A DNA stretch of 37,385 nt from Ignavibacteriaceae bacterium (GTDB lineage Bacteria > Bacteroidota > Ignavibacteria > Ignavibacteriales > Ignavibacteriaceae), in assembly GCA_013388525.1 (NCBI GenBank), contig JACAFA010000222.1, positions 1 to 37,385 of the forward strand, read 5' to 3'. The notes beneath the pieces were generated by a model that worked only from the letters and a program-made list of their open reading frames with translations, was not told the origin of the DNA and did not search any database. A program made the position numbers and the translations under genes. Numbering within the stretch: position 1 is the stretch's first letter; every line of letters starts with the position of its first letter. Positions 1 to 7,921 of this stretch are shown piece by piece.

Positions 1-73
1 CGATTATATCTCTCGGCTTGATTCCCACTCCCAGAAAATTTTTATGATAATTCACTAATCCGGTAATCTGACC
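1..73 (-). pseudogene. Downstream part of a putative esterase, separated from its N-terminus by an in-frame TAA
   Basis: Directly after the TAA at 74-76, in the same minus-strand frame, the reading frame stays open to the window edge. It translates as GQITGLVNYHKNFLGVGIKP followed by RDII. From memory, this resembles the junction between a carbohydrate-binding-like N-domain and an alpha/beta-hydrolase (enterochelin-esterase-like) domain, where a short linker leads into a strand preceding a LPPGY motif. I infer that the gene upstream and this fragment were one open reading frame. The interruption could be a nonsense mutation, a sequencing error or, less likely, recoding. The catalytic part lies outside the window, so the family assignment is tentative. 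Confidence 0.45.
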
Positions 74-463
74 TTAAATTTTTCTTTCAACCTGATCTGC
101 CCAAAGATCAATTCTGATTTTTATAGTGGTATCACTTAAAAGATTAACAACATAATTGTCTGGAACTGCACCATCATTATTAAGTGCTTGGTTTTCCCAG
201 CTTCCACGAGTGATTTTAAACTCCAGCTTTTTACCACTTTGAAATGAAAAGCTTTTCGCCCACTTCCCTTTCTCAATATTGTCAAGTTCAATTTCATTTG
301 GCTGCCAGTTACCTAATTGATCATCATTTCCCGTTAAATAAATTTTTGTTCCTTCAGGTAAACCTTCGGCAATTACTTCGATAGTTATGTTTACATTATT
401 TTGTGAACAGAAGGTAATTACCAGCAATATCGGGATATAAAAACGGAGTAGAAATTTTTTCAT
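74..463 (-). CDS. Exported CBM20-like carbohydrate-binding domain protein (probable N-terminal part of an interrupted esterase)
   Basis: This is a 129-residue protein with an N-terminal hydrophobic signal (residues 1-19). A cysteine at about residue 19 is preceded by VITF; phenylalanine at -1 makes a poor lipobox, so lipidation is uncertain. Residues 25-120 look like a starch-binding CBM20/CBM48-type beta-sandwich: YLTGNDDQLGNWQP, then KWAKSFSF, then FKITRGSWENQ. The last residues, WADQVERKI, read like the linker that normally continues into a catalytic esterase domain, and homologous-looking sequence does continue in frame after the stop. It is transcribed divergently from the beta-helix lipoprotein gene, with a 68-bp gap. 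If translated alone it would be a secreted or periplasmic binding domain. The fold call is fairly sure; a role as a free-standing protein is doubtful. Confidence 0.6.
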   Translation of the reverse strand: MKKFLLRFYIPILLVITFCSQNNVNITIEVIAEGLPEGTKIYLTGNDDQLGNWQPNEIELDNIEKGKWAKSFSFQSGKKLEFKITRGSWENQALNNDGAVPDNYVVNLLSDTTIKIRIDLWADQVERKI

Positions 464-531
464 ACTAATTTGACAAGGATAGTTTATTTTTTATCGGAGA
501 AATAATTTGTTTTAGCCTGAATAAATTTTCT

Positions 532-1491
532 ATGAAACTCTTCTTACCAAAAATACTAATTATCATACTGTATTTTTTAAGCAGCTGCTCTGACAGATCG
601 CTTTTTACAGATCCAAATGATCCTGGTTTAGGCGGATTTTATACAATTCTGAGTGGAGAAATCACCGGCAATCTGGTTACAAGTAAATCACCATACTATG
701 TTACAAATAATATATCAATCCGTTCCGGCTCAACAATTTCTATTGAAGCTGGAACAATCATTTTCTTTAAAGCCGGAACAGGTTTGAATATCAACGGTGG
801 AATAAGAGCAATTGGCAACAAAGATTTTCCGATAGTGTTCAAAGGTGTTCGTGATGAATGGAATGGAATTCATTCAACTAATCCGACTGACAGTTTGATT
901 TTTATTTTCTGCAGAATACAGGATATCTATCTTCCGCTAAGTAGTGACTTCAGATATGGAGGCATTGAGATTTCAAACGCGAACCTTATAATTAACAACT
1001 GCTACTTTTATTATAATTATGCTCAGTACGGAGGAGCATTATCACTTTTATATTGTAATTCAGAAATCACAAATAACATATTTCAGGAAAATGAATCACT
1101 CGATTATGGTGGCGCAATTCTTTCGCAAAACTCCTCCAATAAAATTATAAACAACACATTCTATAAAAACTTCTGCCTTAATTTTGGTGGTGCAATAACA
1201 GTAGTTGATCCCGTTTATGAGGAAATTCAAAACAACATTTTCTTTGATAACTTTTCATATCGTGGAGATGCAAGGATTCATTTTGTTTCAGGCGACAGCA
1301 CAAATATTTTTCAGCAGTATAATTTTTTAGATCCAGATAGTTTAAGTCCGCTCTTCATTTCTTCAACCGATTTTCATCTTCAGGAAAACTCTCCCTGTAA
1401 AAATGCTGGTAATCCTTCACCTGAATTTAATGATGTTGATGGATCAAGAAATGATCAGGGAGCTTACGGTGGACCTGAAGGTGATTGGTAA
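532..1491 (+). CDS. Lipoprotein with right-handed parallel beta-helix
   Basis: This is a 319-residue protein. The N-terminus has a clear lipoprotein signal: a hydrophobic stretch ending LSSC, with the acceptor cysteine at residue 19. From about residue 50 it has the NISIRSGSTISIEAGTIIFF pattern of Bacteroidota beta-helix surface proteins. Short Asn-rich coils follow (INNCYFYYN, ITNNIFQEN, IINNTFYKN, IQNNIFFDN), each about one helix turn. The C-terminus has the usual SPCKNAGNP and NDQGAYGG ending of this group. No pectate-lyase catalytic residues are recognisable, so the function is probably binding or structural at the outer membrane. There is no T9SS sorting domain. The ATG is the first in frame after the divergent intergenic gap. 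The lipoprotein and fold calls are strong; the substrate is unknown. Confidence 0.8.
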   Translation: MKLFLPKILIIILYFLSSCSDRSLFTDPNDPGLGGFYTILSGEITGNLVTSKSPYYVTNNISIRSGSTISIEAGTIIFFKAGTGLNINGGIRAIGNKDFPIVFKGVRDEWNGIHSTNPTDSLIFIFCRIQDIYLPLSSDFRYGGIEISNANLIINNCYFYYNYAQYGGALSLLYCNSEITNNIFQENESLDYGGAILSQNSSNKIINNTFYKNFCLNFGGAITVVDPVYEEIQNNIFFDNFSYRGDARIHFVSGDSTNIFQQYNFLDPDSLSPLFISSTDFHLQENSPCKNAGNPSPEFNDVDGSRNDQGAYGGPEGDW

Positions 1492-1527
1492 GATTATTCC
1501 TTCCTATATTTTTCTTACTTTTGCAAT

Positions 1528-2061
1528 ATGAAAATTTCTTTTGGTGAGTTTTGCATTCGAAGTTATGAATATTCCGACCTGGAAGCTTTGGTTAAGTATG
1601 CAAACAACCCTAACATTTCTAAATTACTTCGTGATAAATTTCCTTTTCCTTATACAAAAACTGATGCAGAATCCTGGCTTATCCATGCCTGCAACCAGGA
1701 AGTAGAAACGAACTTCGCTATTGCAAACGAAAAAGAATTGATTGGGGCAATTGGTATAAATCTTCAGGAAGATGTTAATAGATTTTCTGCTGAAATTGGC
1801 TACTGGATAGGCGAACCATTCTGGGGAAAAGGAATTACAACAAAAGCTTTGCAAATATTTTCAGATTATGCTTTCAGAAATTTCAGACTTAACAGAATTT
1901 ACGCTCATGTATTTGAAGGCAATGTTGCTTCTGAAAAGGTACTGCTGAAAGCCGGATACAAAAAAGAAGCTACTCTGCAAAAAGCAGTATTTAAGGAAGA
2001 AAAATTTTTAGACCAGTATATTTATGCAATATTAAAAGAAGAATTACCAGAAGTGAAATGA
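1528..2061 (+). CDS. GNAT family N-acetyltransferase, RimJ/RimL type
   Basis: This 177-residue cytoplasmic acetyltransferase matches the Acetyltransf_3 branch that includes RimJ/RimL. The hallmarks are an early acceptor-side segment (residues 15-60), the core strand ending EIGYWIGEPFWGKGITTKAL, where WGKGITTKA forms the acetyl-CoA pyrophosphate loop, and the C-terminal NVASEKVLLKAGYKKEA helix-strand. It would transfer acetyl from acetyl-CoA to an amine: a protein N-terminus or an amino group on a small molecule. The stop codon overlaps the next start (ATGA, 4 bp), so it is translationally coupled to the kinase/RapZ fusion. In this setting an amino-sugar or wall-related substrate is possible, but that is inference. 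The family is certain and the substrate is not. Confidence 0.88.
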   Translation: MKISFGEFCIRSYEYSDLEALVKYANNPNISKLLRDKFPFPYTKTDAESWLIHACNQEVETNFAIANEKELIGAIGINLQEDVNRFSAEIGYWIGEPFWGKGITTKALQIFSDYAFRNFRLNRIYAHVFEGNVASEKVLLKAGYKKEATLQKAVFKEEKFLDQYIYAILKEELPEVK

Positions 2062-3524
2062 ACGAAGTTATTGAAAATTTAAAGAGACTTTTTAAAGATT
2101 GGGCGGATGAGGAAATTATCAGTGTATCTCCAATTGCTCAATCGGGTTCGTATAGAAAATATTTCAGGATAACCGGCAAAGAAAAAACTGCTATCGGAGT
2201 TTTTAATCCTGATAAACGAGAAAATAGTGCGTTCATTTCGTTCACAAAACATTTTTTAAGGAAAGGTTTGAACGTCCCTCAGCTTTATGCACAGCAATTA
2301 AAAGAAAATATTTATATACTTGAAGATCTTGGAGATACAACACTTTATTCACTGATCGAAAAGGATGATTCACTTAAAAACATAATAAGAAATCAGAAAT
2401 CAGAAACCAGTAATTCACAATTATTCGATTATTATAAACAAGCTCTTCGACATCTGATTCGTTTTCAAATTGACGGCGGAAAAGATTTTGATTATTCAGT
2501 TTGTTATCCAAGAGAAAAGTATGATAAGCAATCTATACTTTGGGATTTACATTACTTCAAATATTACTTCATCAAGCTGCTAAAAATTCCTTTTGATGAA
2601 CAGAAACTTGAAGATGATTTTAATACTTTCGCCGGGTTCTTGATTTCAGCGGATACAAAATATTTTATGTATCGCGACTTCCAGTCAAGAAATATTTTAG
2701 TTCATGATGACAATCTTTATTTTATCGATTATCAGGGCGGAAGAAAGGGTGCTTTGCAGTATGATGTGGCTTCACTACTCTTTCAGGCAAAAGTAAATTT
2801 ATTACCTTCTGTAAGAGATGATTTATTGAGCTACTATTTAGATCAGGTAAGTCAAAAGTCAAAAATCAAAACTCAAAAGTTTTTACGATATTATTACGGA
2901 TATGTTTTAATCAGATTGCTTCAAACACTCGGAGCTTATGGATTCAGAGGTTACTATGAAAATAAATCTCATTTCCTTTTGAGCATTCCGTATGCATTGA
3001 AAAACCTTCAATGGTTGGTGGATACAAATCACCTCCCTAAAAAAATTCCTGAACTGCGAAATGTAGTTAGTGAAATTCTTCAGAGTGAAGAATTAAAAAA
3101 CCTTGTCACAATTCAAACCGGTGATAAGCTTAAAGTTACTATCAATAGTTTTTCATATAAAGATGGAATACCGAAAGATTATTCAGGCAATGGCGGTGGT
3201 TTTGTTTTTGATTGCCGTTCTATTGATAATCCCGGAAGATATATTGAATATGCAAACAGCACCGGTCTTGATGAAAATGTGATCAGCTTCTTAAATGATA
3301 AACAGGATGTGAAAGATTTTCTTAATTCTGTTTATTCTATTGTTGACGGTGCAGTTAATAATTACATTAAACGGAATTTTAAGAATCTGATGATCAGTTT
3401 CGGATGCACAGGTGGTCAGCATCGTTCTGTTTATTGCGCTGAAAATCTTGCTCAACATTTAAAAATTAATTTTGATGTATTGGTTGACATTAATCATACA
3501 AACCTGAATAGAAGAGGTCAATAA
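2058..3524 (+). CDS. Aminoglycoside-phosphotransferase-like sugar kinase fused to a RapZ C-terminal domain
   Basis: This 488-residue protein has two domains. Residues 20-300 are an APH-fold kinase: a glycine-rich SGSYRKYFRI loop, LEDLGDTTLY hinge, catalytic loop YRDFQSRN (Asp207, Asn212) and metal-binding IDYQGG (Asp224). The usual histidine of HxD is tyrosine here. Residues 350-488 match the C-terminal domain of RapZ (INSFSYKDGIP, VFDCRSIDNPGRY, and the strongly conserved FGCTGGQHRSV). The RapZ N-terminal P-loop domain is absent. In pseudomonads, the related kinase AmgK phosphorylates MurNAc/GlcNAc and sits beside MurU; here a MurU-like gene follows after 2 bp. RapZ-C in enterobacteria binds RNA and senses GlcN6P. 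A kinase for recycled wall sugars with a built-in sensor is the reasonable inference. Two 7-nt periodic repeats lie inside the kinase domain. Confidence 0.82.
   Translation: MNEVIENLKRLFKDWADEEIISVSPIAQSGSYRKYFRITGKEKTAIGVFNPDKRENSAFISFTKHFLRKGLNVPQLYAQQLKENIYILEDLGDTTLYSLIEKDDSLKNIIRNQKSETSNSQLFDYYKQALRHLIRFQIDGGKDFDYSVCYPREKYDKQSILWDLHYFKYYFIKLLKIPFDEQKLEDDFNTFAGFLISADTKYFMYRDFQSRNILVHDDNLYFIDYQGGRKGALQYDVASLLFQAKVNLLPSVRDDLLSYYLDQVSQKSKIKTQKFLRYYYGYVLIRLLQTLGAYGFRGYYENKSHFLLSIPYALKNLQWLVDTNHLPKKIPELRNVVSEILQSEELKNLVTIQTGDKLKVTINSFSYKDGIPKDYSGNGGGFVFDCRSIDNPGRYIEYANSTGLDENVISFLNDKQDVKDFLNSVYSIVDGAVNNYIKRNFKNLMISFGCTGGQHRSVYCAENLAQHLKINFDVLVDINHTNLNRRGQ
2384..2425 (+). repeat. Degenerate heptanucleotide tandem repeat inside the kinase domain (site 1)
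   Basis: Six 7-nt units lie end to end: AATAAGA, AATCAGA, AATCAGA, AACCAGT, AATTCAC, AATTATT. They encode a hydrophilic loop (RNQKSETSNSQ) between the hinge and the next helix of the kinase. The period of 7 does not match the codon period, so it reflects DNA-level repetition rather than protein repeats. The copies decay from left to right. Confidence 0.6.
2850..2884 (+). repeat. Degenerate heptanucleotide tandem repeat inside the kinase domain (site 2)
   Basis: The units are AGTCAAA, AGTCAAA, AATCAAA, ACTCAAA and a decayed fifth, AGTTTTT. They encode SQKSKIKTQK, a lysine/serine loop after the kinase active-site half. The consensus ANTCAAA resembles the AATCAGA unit at 2384-2425 in the same gene, suggesting one type of repeat at two loop positions. 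Confidence 0.65.
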
Positions 3525-3526
3525 CA

Positions 3527-4270
3527 ATGCAGGCAATGATTCTTGCTGCAGGTCTTGGTACGAGACTTAAACCTTTGACTGACAAAATTCCTAAAGCCCT
3601 GATTAAATTAAATGGACACACTCTTCTCGGGCTTCAAATTAAAAAATTAAAATCAGAAGGATTCCATCAGATTATTATAAACGTTCATCACTTTGCAGAT
3701 CAGATTAAAGATTATATTAAACAAAATAATTATTTCGACTGCACTATTCAGATATCAGATGAAAGTGAAAATCTTCTTGATACTGGCGGCGGATTGAAAA
3801 AAGCTTCTCATTTTTTTTCAGATGGCAAACCATTTCTTGTTCATAATGTTGATATTCTCTCAAACATCAACCTGAAAAAAATGATGGATTTTCATGTGGG
3901 ATCATCTTCTATCGCAACATTAGCAATTCAGGACAGAAAATCATCCCGAAAATTTCTTTTTGATGAAAAATTAGTTTTATGCGGCTGGATGAATGAGAAA
4001 GCAGATAAAAAAATAATTACACGAGATTCACAGTCCCGATTATTACCCTTTTCTTTCAGCGGCATACAGATAATTGATCCAAAATTATTCACTTATTTCC
4101 CTGATGAAGATGTTTTTTCATTGATAGATTTATATCTCACTTCTGCACAGAAAGAGAAAATAACCGGTTATGTTCATAATGAAGATGAGTGGATAGATTT
4201 GGGTAAAATTGAAAACGTGAATCAATCAGAAAGATTATTGCATAAGATCATGAATACCTATCCAGCCTGA
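3527..4270 (+). CDS. Sugar-1-phosphate nucleotidyltransferase, MurU-like
   Basis: This 247-residue cytoplasmic nucleotidyltransferase of the GT-A-like NTP_transferase family opens with [19 protein letters not shown], the nucleotide-binding loop with its conserved Arg and Lys. It continues with VHHFADQI, the DTGGGLK substrate loop and HNVDIL, whose Asp binds the catalytic metal. It would make an NDP-sugar from NTP and sugar-1-phosphate. Its position 2 bp after an AmgK-like kinase mirrors the AmgK-MurU pair, which converts recycled MurNAc to UDP-MurNAc, so MurNAc-1-P uridylyltransferase is the best guess. A general GlmU- or RmlA-like specificity cannot be excluded. A second Met at residue 4 is an alternative start. 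The 3' end overlaps the convergent lptB gene by 23 bp. Confidence 0.82.
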   Translation: MQAMILAAGLGTRLKPLTDKIPKALIKLNGHTLLGLQIKKLKSEGFHQIIINVHHFADQIKDYIKQNNYFDCTIQISDESENLLDTGGGLKKASHFFSDGKPFLVHNVDILSNINLKKMMDFHVGSSSIATLAIQDRKSSRKFLFDEKLVLCGWMNEKADKKIITRDSQSRLLPFSFSGIQIIDPKLFTYFPDEDVFSLIDLYLTSAQKEKITGYVHNEDEWIDLGKIENVNQSERLLHKIMNTYPA

Positions 4271-4985
4271 ACTTTTCGCCAAGATAAAGCTTCTTTACTT
4301 CTTCATCATTAGCGAGATCTTCAGCACCACCCTGTTTGAAGATAACACCATCAATCAGGATATAGGCTTTATCAACTATGCTTAAGGTTTCGTGGACGTT
4401 GTGATCGGTTATTAAAATTCCAATTCCTCTGTTTTTCAGATTTGCTACGATATTCATTATGTCTTCAACTGCAATCGGATCAATTCCGGCAAAAGGTTCA
4501 TCAAGTAAAATGAAACTCGGATCAGTTGCCAGCGAGCGTGCAATTTCAGTTCGTCTTCTTTCACCACCGCTGAGTTGAAAACCTTTGCTCTTTCTTATGT
4601 GAGTAATAGAAAGTTCATTAAGAAGACTTTCACATTTTTTAATCCTTGCGTCTTTGTCAAGATTTGTCATTTCAAGAACGGCAAGAATATTTTCTTCAAC
4701 TGTAAGTCTTCTGAAAATGGAAGCTTCCTGAGGAAGGTAACCTATTCCCATCCTCGCACGTTTATACATCGGCACTTTGGTAATTTCCTCGTCATCAAGA
4801 AAAACTTTACCGGCATCGGGCTTTATCATTCCGGTAATCATATAAAATGTAGTTGTTTTTCCTGCTCCATTAGGACCAAGCAAACCAACAATTTCTCCTT
4901 TTGAAACCTGAACTGAAGCCTTGTTCACTACTTTTCTTTTCTTATAAATTTTAACGAGGGAATCGCTTCTAAGAGTATTACTCAT
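4248..4985 (-). CDS. lptB: LPS export ABC transporter ATP-binding protein LptB
   Basis: This 245-residue cytoplasmic ATPase powers lipopolysaccharide extraction from the inner membrane by the LptB2FG complex. All ABC motifs are present: Walker A GPNGAGKT (37-44), Q-loop Gln86, signature LSGGE (138-142) followed by [11 protein letters not shown], Walker B FILLDEP (158-164) and switch His195 in ITDHNVHE. The [16 protein letters not shown] block and the [12 protein letters not shown] segment are typical of LptB rather than other ABC ATPases. It is the last gene of the kdsA-kdsD-lptC-ostA-lptB operon, and its start overlaps the end of ostA by 8 bp. The lptF/G and lptD partners are not in this window. 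Its stop lies inside the end of the convergent nucleotidyltransferase gene. Confidence 0.95.
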   Translation of the reverse strand: MSNTLRSDSLVKIYKKRKVVNKASVQVSKGEIVGLLGPNGAGKTTTFYMITGMIKPDAGKVFLDDEEITKVPMYKRARMGIGYLPQEASIFRRLTVEENILAVLEMTNLDKDARIKKCESLLNELSITHIRKSKGFQLSGGERRRTEIARSLATDPSFILLDEPFAGIDPIAVEDIMNIVANLKNRGIGILITDHNVHETLSIVDKAYILIDGVIFKQGGAEDLANDEEVKKLYLGEKFRLDRYS

Positions 4986-6372
4986 CTGATTCTTGCTGCT
5001 TAATTAAAAAGTCATTTGTTTTAGGACGATATTCTTTCAGAACAAATTTAGGTAAAGTAAATGTTCTTTCTAAACCTTCCACTTTAACTTCAGGGTAATA
5101 TTCGCTTGTAGGAGAACCATACAAACGCACCTGATCAATTTCATTCTCTCTAAATACAATTACTGCTTTGTGTGCGGTTGATTTAACCAATCCATTTGGG
5201 ACATCATCATCATACAAATAATAAATTGACTGAACTTTACCAGCAAACTCTGCTCTCTCCAATCTGTTTTCTGAAAAATAAAGATGAACACTATCGGAAG
5301 AAGTTTGATCAAATCTTTTATCAAAAATCTTGTTCTGTGAAAGCATAAATGCATTAAAATTAACAATCAGTTCATTTATCTGACCTTCATCCAGATAAAT
5401 GGTAACCGAATCACCCATCAATTGTGAATTTTCATACCAGAGGACAGGACGCGAAGCATCTTCGCGGATTTTACTGGTAATTATTTTTTCTTCATTGCGA
5501 TAATATGTAGTAAGATCATTAACCGAAGCAAAACCTCCACGTAAAATTTTTACTGAATCGGTTGCTTTAAAAGTATTTGTCCCGCTGCGAAAGCTTTCCA
5601 TCACACTGCTTTTAATAAGAAGAGTATCAATAGAAATTCTGTTTTGATCAACTTCATCAACATTAAAAGTTGTATCAACCTGCATCAGAACCGGATTTTC
5701 ATTTATCAATGTATATTTGAGTTGACCATTATCCTCGAGATGATTACCAAATACAGTAAGATTATCACGAAAATTTGTTATGCTTACATTACCGTCAGCA
5801 AAGCTGAATTTTGTCTTTCGCAAGTGAGTCAGAGTGTCAGCAGTAATAATATTATCCTTATCACTGATTTTAACATTTCCTACTGCAATTGATTTATCAA
5901 GATTTTTAAAGTAGGTGAGCTCATCAGCCAGCAGTGTTGTAGTTGAATCAACAAGTTTAACATTAGTCTGAAAGAATGCCTTTGACTCATCAAAGAAATA
6001 TTCGCCGCTATCTGCAGAGAGTACAACCTTAGTATCGTCAAGAACAATTCCTGAAATGCTTTTAGTTTTTCTTAGATTGCCGAAATAATAACCTTTCTCG
6101 GTTTGTATTGTCAGGCTATCCTGTTTAGCAATTACATTTCCAATTAATTCAGCTTCATTGCGTGCAAGATACTGAACCGCCATATTACAGGTTACTGTTA
6201 CATTTCCCTGGCTTAATCTTACATTTCCAATTACTTCGCGGATAGATTCACCTTCTATAAACTTTCCTACAAGGCTATCTCCAATTACAATTATTCTTTC
6301 ATCTTCGTCCTGAGCATAAAGTGACAGGCATAGCGACAAAATACTAATCAGGATAAAGGATGATTTGAACAT
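4978..6372 (-). CDS. OstA/LptA-like periplasmic LPS transport protein
   Basis: This 464-residue protein has a signal peptide (cleavage after about residue 21, ending LSLYAQ). It is followed by repeated beta-jellyroll strands of the OstA (LptA/LptD N-terminal) family: [60 protein letters not shown], and more to about residue 330. E. coli LptA is about 185 residues, so this is the long Bacteroidota-type OstA with several extra turns. It lacks the outer-membrane barrel of LptD. It should form the periplasmic bridge that passes LPS from LptC to LptD. Position between lptC (1-bp overlap) and lptB (8-bp overlap) supports this. I leave the symbol blank because it could be LptA or a truncated LptD-like bridge. 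Confidence 0.85.
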   Translation of the reverse strand: MFKSSFILISILSLCLSLYAQDEDERIIVIGDSLVGKFIEGESIREVIGNVRLSQGNVTVTCNMAVQYLARNEAELIGNVIAKQDSLTIQTEKGYYFGNLRKTKSISGIVLDDTKVVLSADSGEYFFDESKAFFQTNVKLVDSTTTLLADELTYFKNLDKSIAVGNVKISDKDNIITADTLTHLRKTKFSFADGNVSITNFRDNLTVFGNHLEDNGQLKYTLINENPVLMQVDTTFNVDEVDQNRISIDTLLIKSSVMESFRSGTNTFKATDSVKILRGGFASVNDLTTYYRNEEKIITSKIREDASRPVLWYENSQLMGDSVTIYLDEGQINELIVNFNAFMLSQNKIFDKRFDQTSSDSVHLYFSENRLERAEFAGKVQSIYYLYDDDVPNGLVKSTAHKAVIVFRENEIDQVRLYGSPTSEYYPEVKVEGLERTFTLPKFVLKEYRPKTNDFLIKQQESDE

Positions 6373-6908
6373 TATTCTTTTTTAGCTTTTGTGATGTAGG
6401 TAATGTTGTAAATTACATAGTTTCTCAGATGCTGATCAGATTCAAAACCATAACCTTCGATGTGCTCATCAGGTGAATCAATTGTTACAAATTTATCCGA
6501 AACAATTTTCTTGTCTTTATCACGCCATTTCAATTCATCAGTTCTAACAACGATACCGCTGTCGTTAACAGCAACAACACTGTCAATAGCAAACAGATCA
6601 TTTGTCTTTTCATCAACTCTGCCGCGTTTGGAAGTTAAAGTTGTAGTCCTTTTTTCGAATTGATTAAAGAATTCTACTTTTACACCATCATCAAGTATAG
6701 TTTCTTTTCTTGAACTAAATAATTGCAGATGACCGGTGTAGAGTATCGCAACTGTTTTTCCCGAATCAGTAAAAAAAACGGTTGAGTTCCAGCTTTCCTG
6801 TGCAGGCAATTCTTCTGCGATAAAAGAAGTATCAACTTTTGGCTTAACCTCTTTCCCTGTACAATGAACCAGAAAAACCAGGAAAATAAAAGAAAAAATA
6901 TATTTCAT
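6372..6908 (-). CDS. lptC: LPS export periplasmic protein LptC
   Basis: This 178-residue protein has an N-terminal hydrophobic anchor (residues 1-16) ending in a cysteine (FLVHC). The histidine at -1 is not a good lipobox, so it may be a membrane anchor instead of a lipid site. Residues 45-165 give the LptC jellyroll pattern: WNSTVFFTDSGKTVAILYTG, ILDDGVKVEFFN, LTSKRGRVDEKTNDLFAIDS, VVRTDELKWRDKDKKIVSDK. LptC sits above LptB2FG and hands LPS to LptA. The gene overlaps kdsD by 4 bp upstream and ostA by 1 bp downstream, the usual order in Gram-negatives. The identification rests on fold pattern plus context. Confidence 0.88.
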   Translation of the reverse strand: MKYIFSFIFLVFLVHCTGKEVKPKVDTSFIAEELPAQESWNSTVFFTDSGKTVAILYTGHLQLFSSRKETILDDGVKVEFFNQFEKRTTTLTSKRGRVDEKTNDLFAIDSVVAVNDSGIVVRTDELKWRDKDKKIVSDKFVTIDSPDEHIEGYGFESDQHLRNYVIYNITYITKAKKE

Positions 6909-7882
6909 CTTCTCTGAAGTCCAAGATTAACAAGGTCATGCAAATGAATAATACCGATTGGTTTTTTGTCACGGTCAGCAACGATTAATGAAGTTATTTT
7001 GTGACTTTCCATTGTTTGAAGAGCAAAAGATGCAAGACGGTCTTTGTCAATAACTTTAGGGTTCTTAGACATAATATCAGTTGCAACCAGATTTTTTACA
7101 TCCATTGTTTTTTCAAGAAGACGTCTCAAATCGCCGTCGGTAATTACACCAGTTAATTTTCCTTCATTATTTACGACGCAAGTAGTTCCCAATCTTTTGC
7201 TTGTCATTTCGAAAATAATATCTTTGATGGAAGCATCCTCTTTAATAACCGGAACTCCATCACCTTTTGTCATTATTTCATCAATCCTTAGAGACAATCT
7301 CTTTCCAAGACTTCCACCCGGATGAAGTAAAGCAAAATCTTCTTCAGTAAAACCTCTTTTCTGAAGTAACGCAACCGAAAGAGCATCCCCCATTACAAGT
7401 GTAGCAGTAGTTGAAGCTGTTGGTGCAAGATCGTAAGGACAAGCTTCTTCCTTAACAAAGATATTAAGAAAAATATCGCTCTCTTTAACAAGTGATGAAT
7501 CAGGATTACCTGACATAGCAATTAATTTCACTCCTAATCTTTTTAACATTGGCAGAAGTTTTGAAATTTCATCAGTCGCACCGCTTTTGGAAATTATAAT
7601 AACAACATCCTCTTTCCTTACCATACCAAGATCACCATGAAGCGCATCAGTCGGATGGAGATAAATTGCAGCAGTACCGGTTGAGTTTAATGTTGCAACA
7701 ATTTTACGGGCAATCAATCCTGATTTTCCCATTCCTGTTAACACAACTCTGCCTTTTGAAGTTAAAATAGTATCAACTGCTTTGACGAATTCCTTGTTTA
7801 TACTTTCTTCAAGATTAGAAATTGCCTCGGCTTCAATTTTAACTACATTCCTGCCGGTTTTTATAATTTCACTTTCTGTCAA
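6905..7882 (-). CDS. kdsD: D-arabinose-5-phosphate isomerase (KdsD/KpsF family)
   Basis: This enzyme interconverts ribulose-5-phosphate and arabinose-5-phosphate, the first step to Kdo. It has an SIS domain (about residues 30-180) with LTGMGKSGLIARKI, STGTAAIYLHPTDALHGDLG, IIISKSGATDEI and LLHPGGSLGKRL. Two CBS domains follow (about 205-325: MTKGDGVPVI, GTTCVVNNEGKLTGVITDGD, IMSKNPKVI). I chose the TTG at 7882 (protein beginning TESEIIKTGRN) because a GAGGA Shine-Dalgarno lies just upstream. Another TTG in frame at 7894 overlaps that site and would add four residues. No ATG fits. It lies 27-40 bp after kdsA, which uses its product. Confidence 0.93.
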   Translation of the reverse strand: MTESEIIKTGRNVVKIEAEAISNLEESINKEFVKAVDTILTSKGRVVLTGMGKSGLIARKIVATLNSTGTAAIYLHPTDALHGDLGMVRKEDVVIIISKSGATDEISKLLPMLKRLGVKLIAMSGNPDSSLVKESDIFLNIFVKEEACPYDLAPTASTTATLVMGDALSVALLQKRGFTEEDFALLHPGGSLGKRLSLRIDEIMTKGDGVPVIKEDASIKDIIFEMTSKRLGTTCVVNNEGKLTGVITDGDLRRLLEKTMDVKNLVATDIMSKNPKVIDKDRLASFALQTMESHKITSLIVADRDKKPIGIIHLHDLVNLGLQRR

Positions 7883-7921
7883 AATTTTCCTCAAAAGATT
7901 TATTAGAAGATTGAACCTGCA

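Noticed and set aside
2..58. Plus-strand frame open at the left edge, ending at 58
   Set aside because: Eighteen codons with no recognisable motif; the minus-strand continuation of the esterase-like frame explains the same DNA better.
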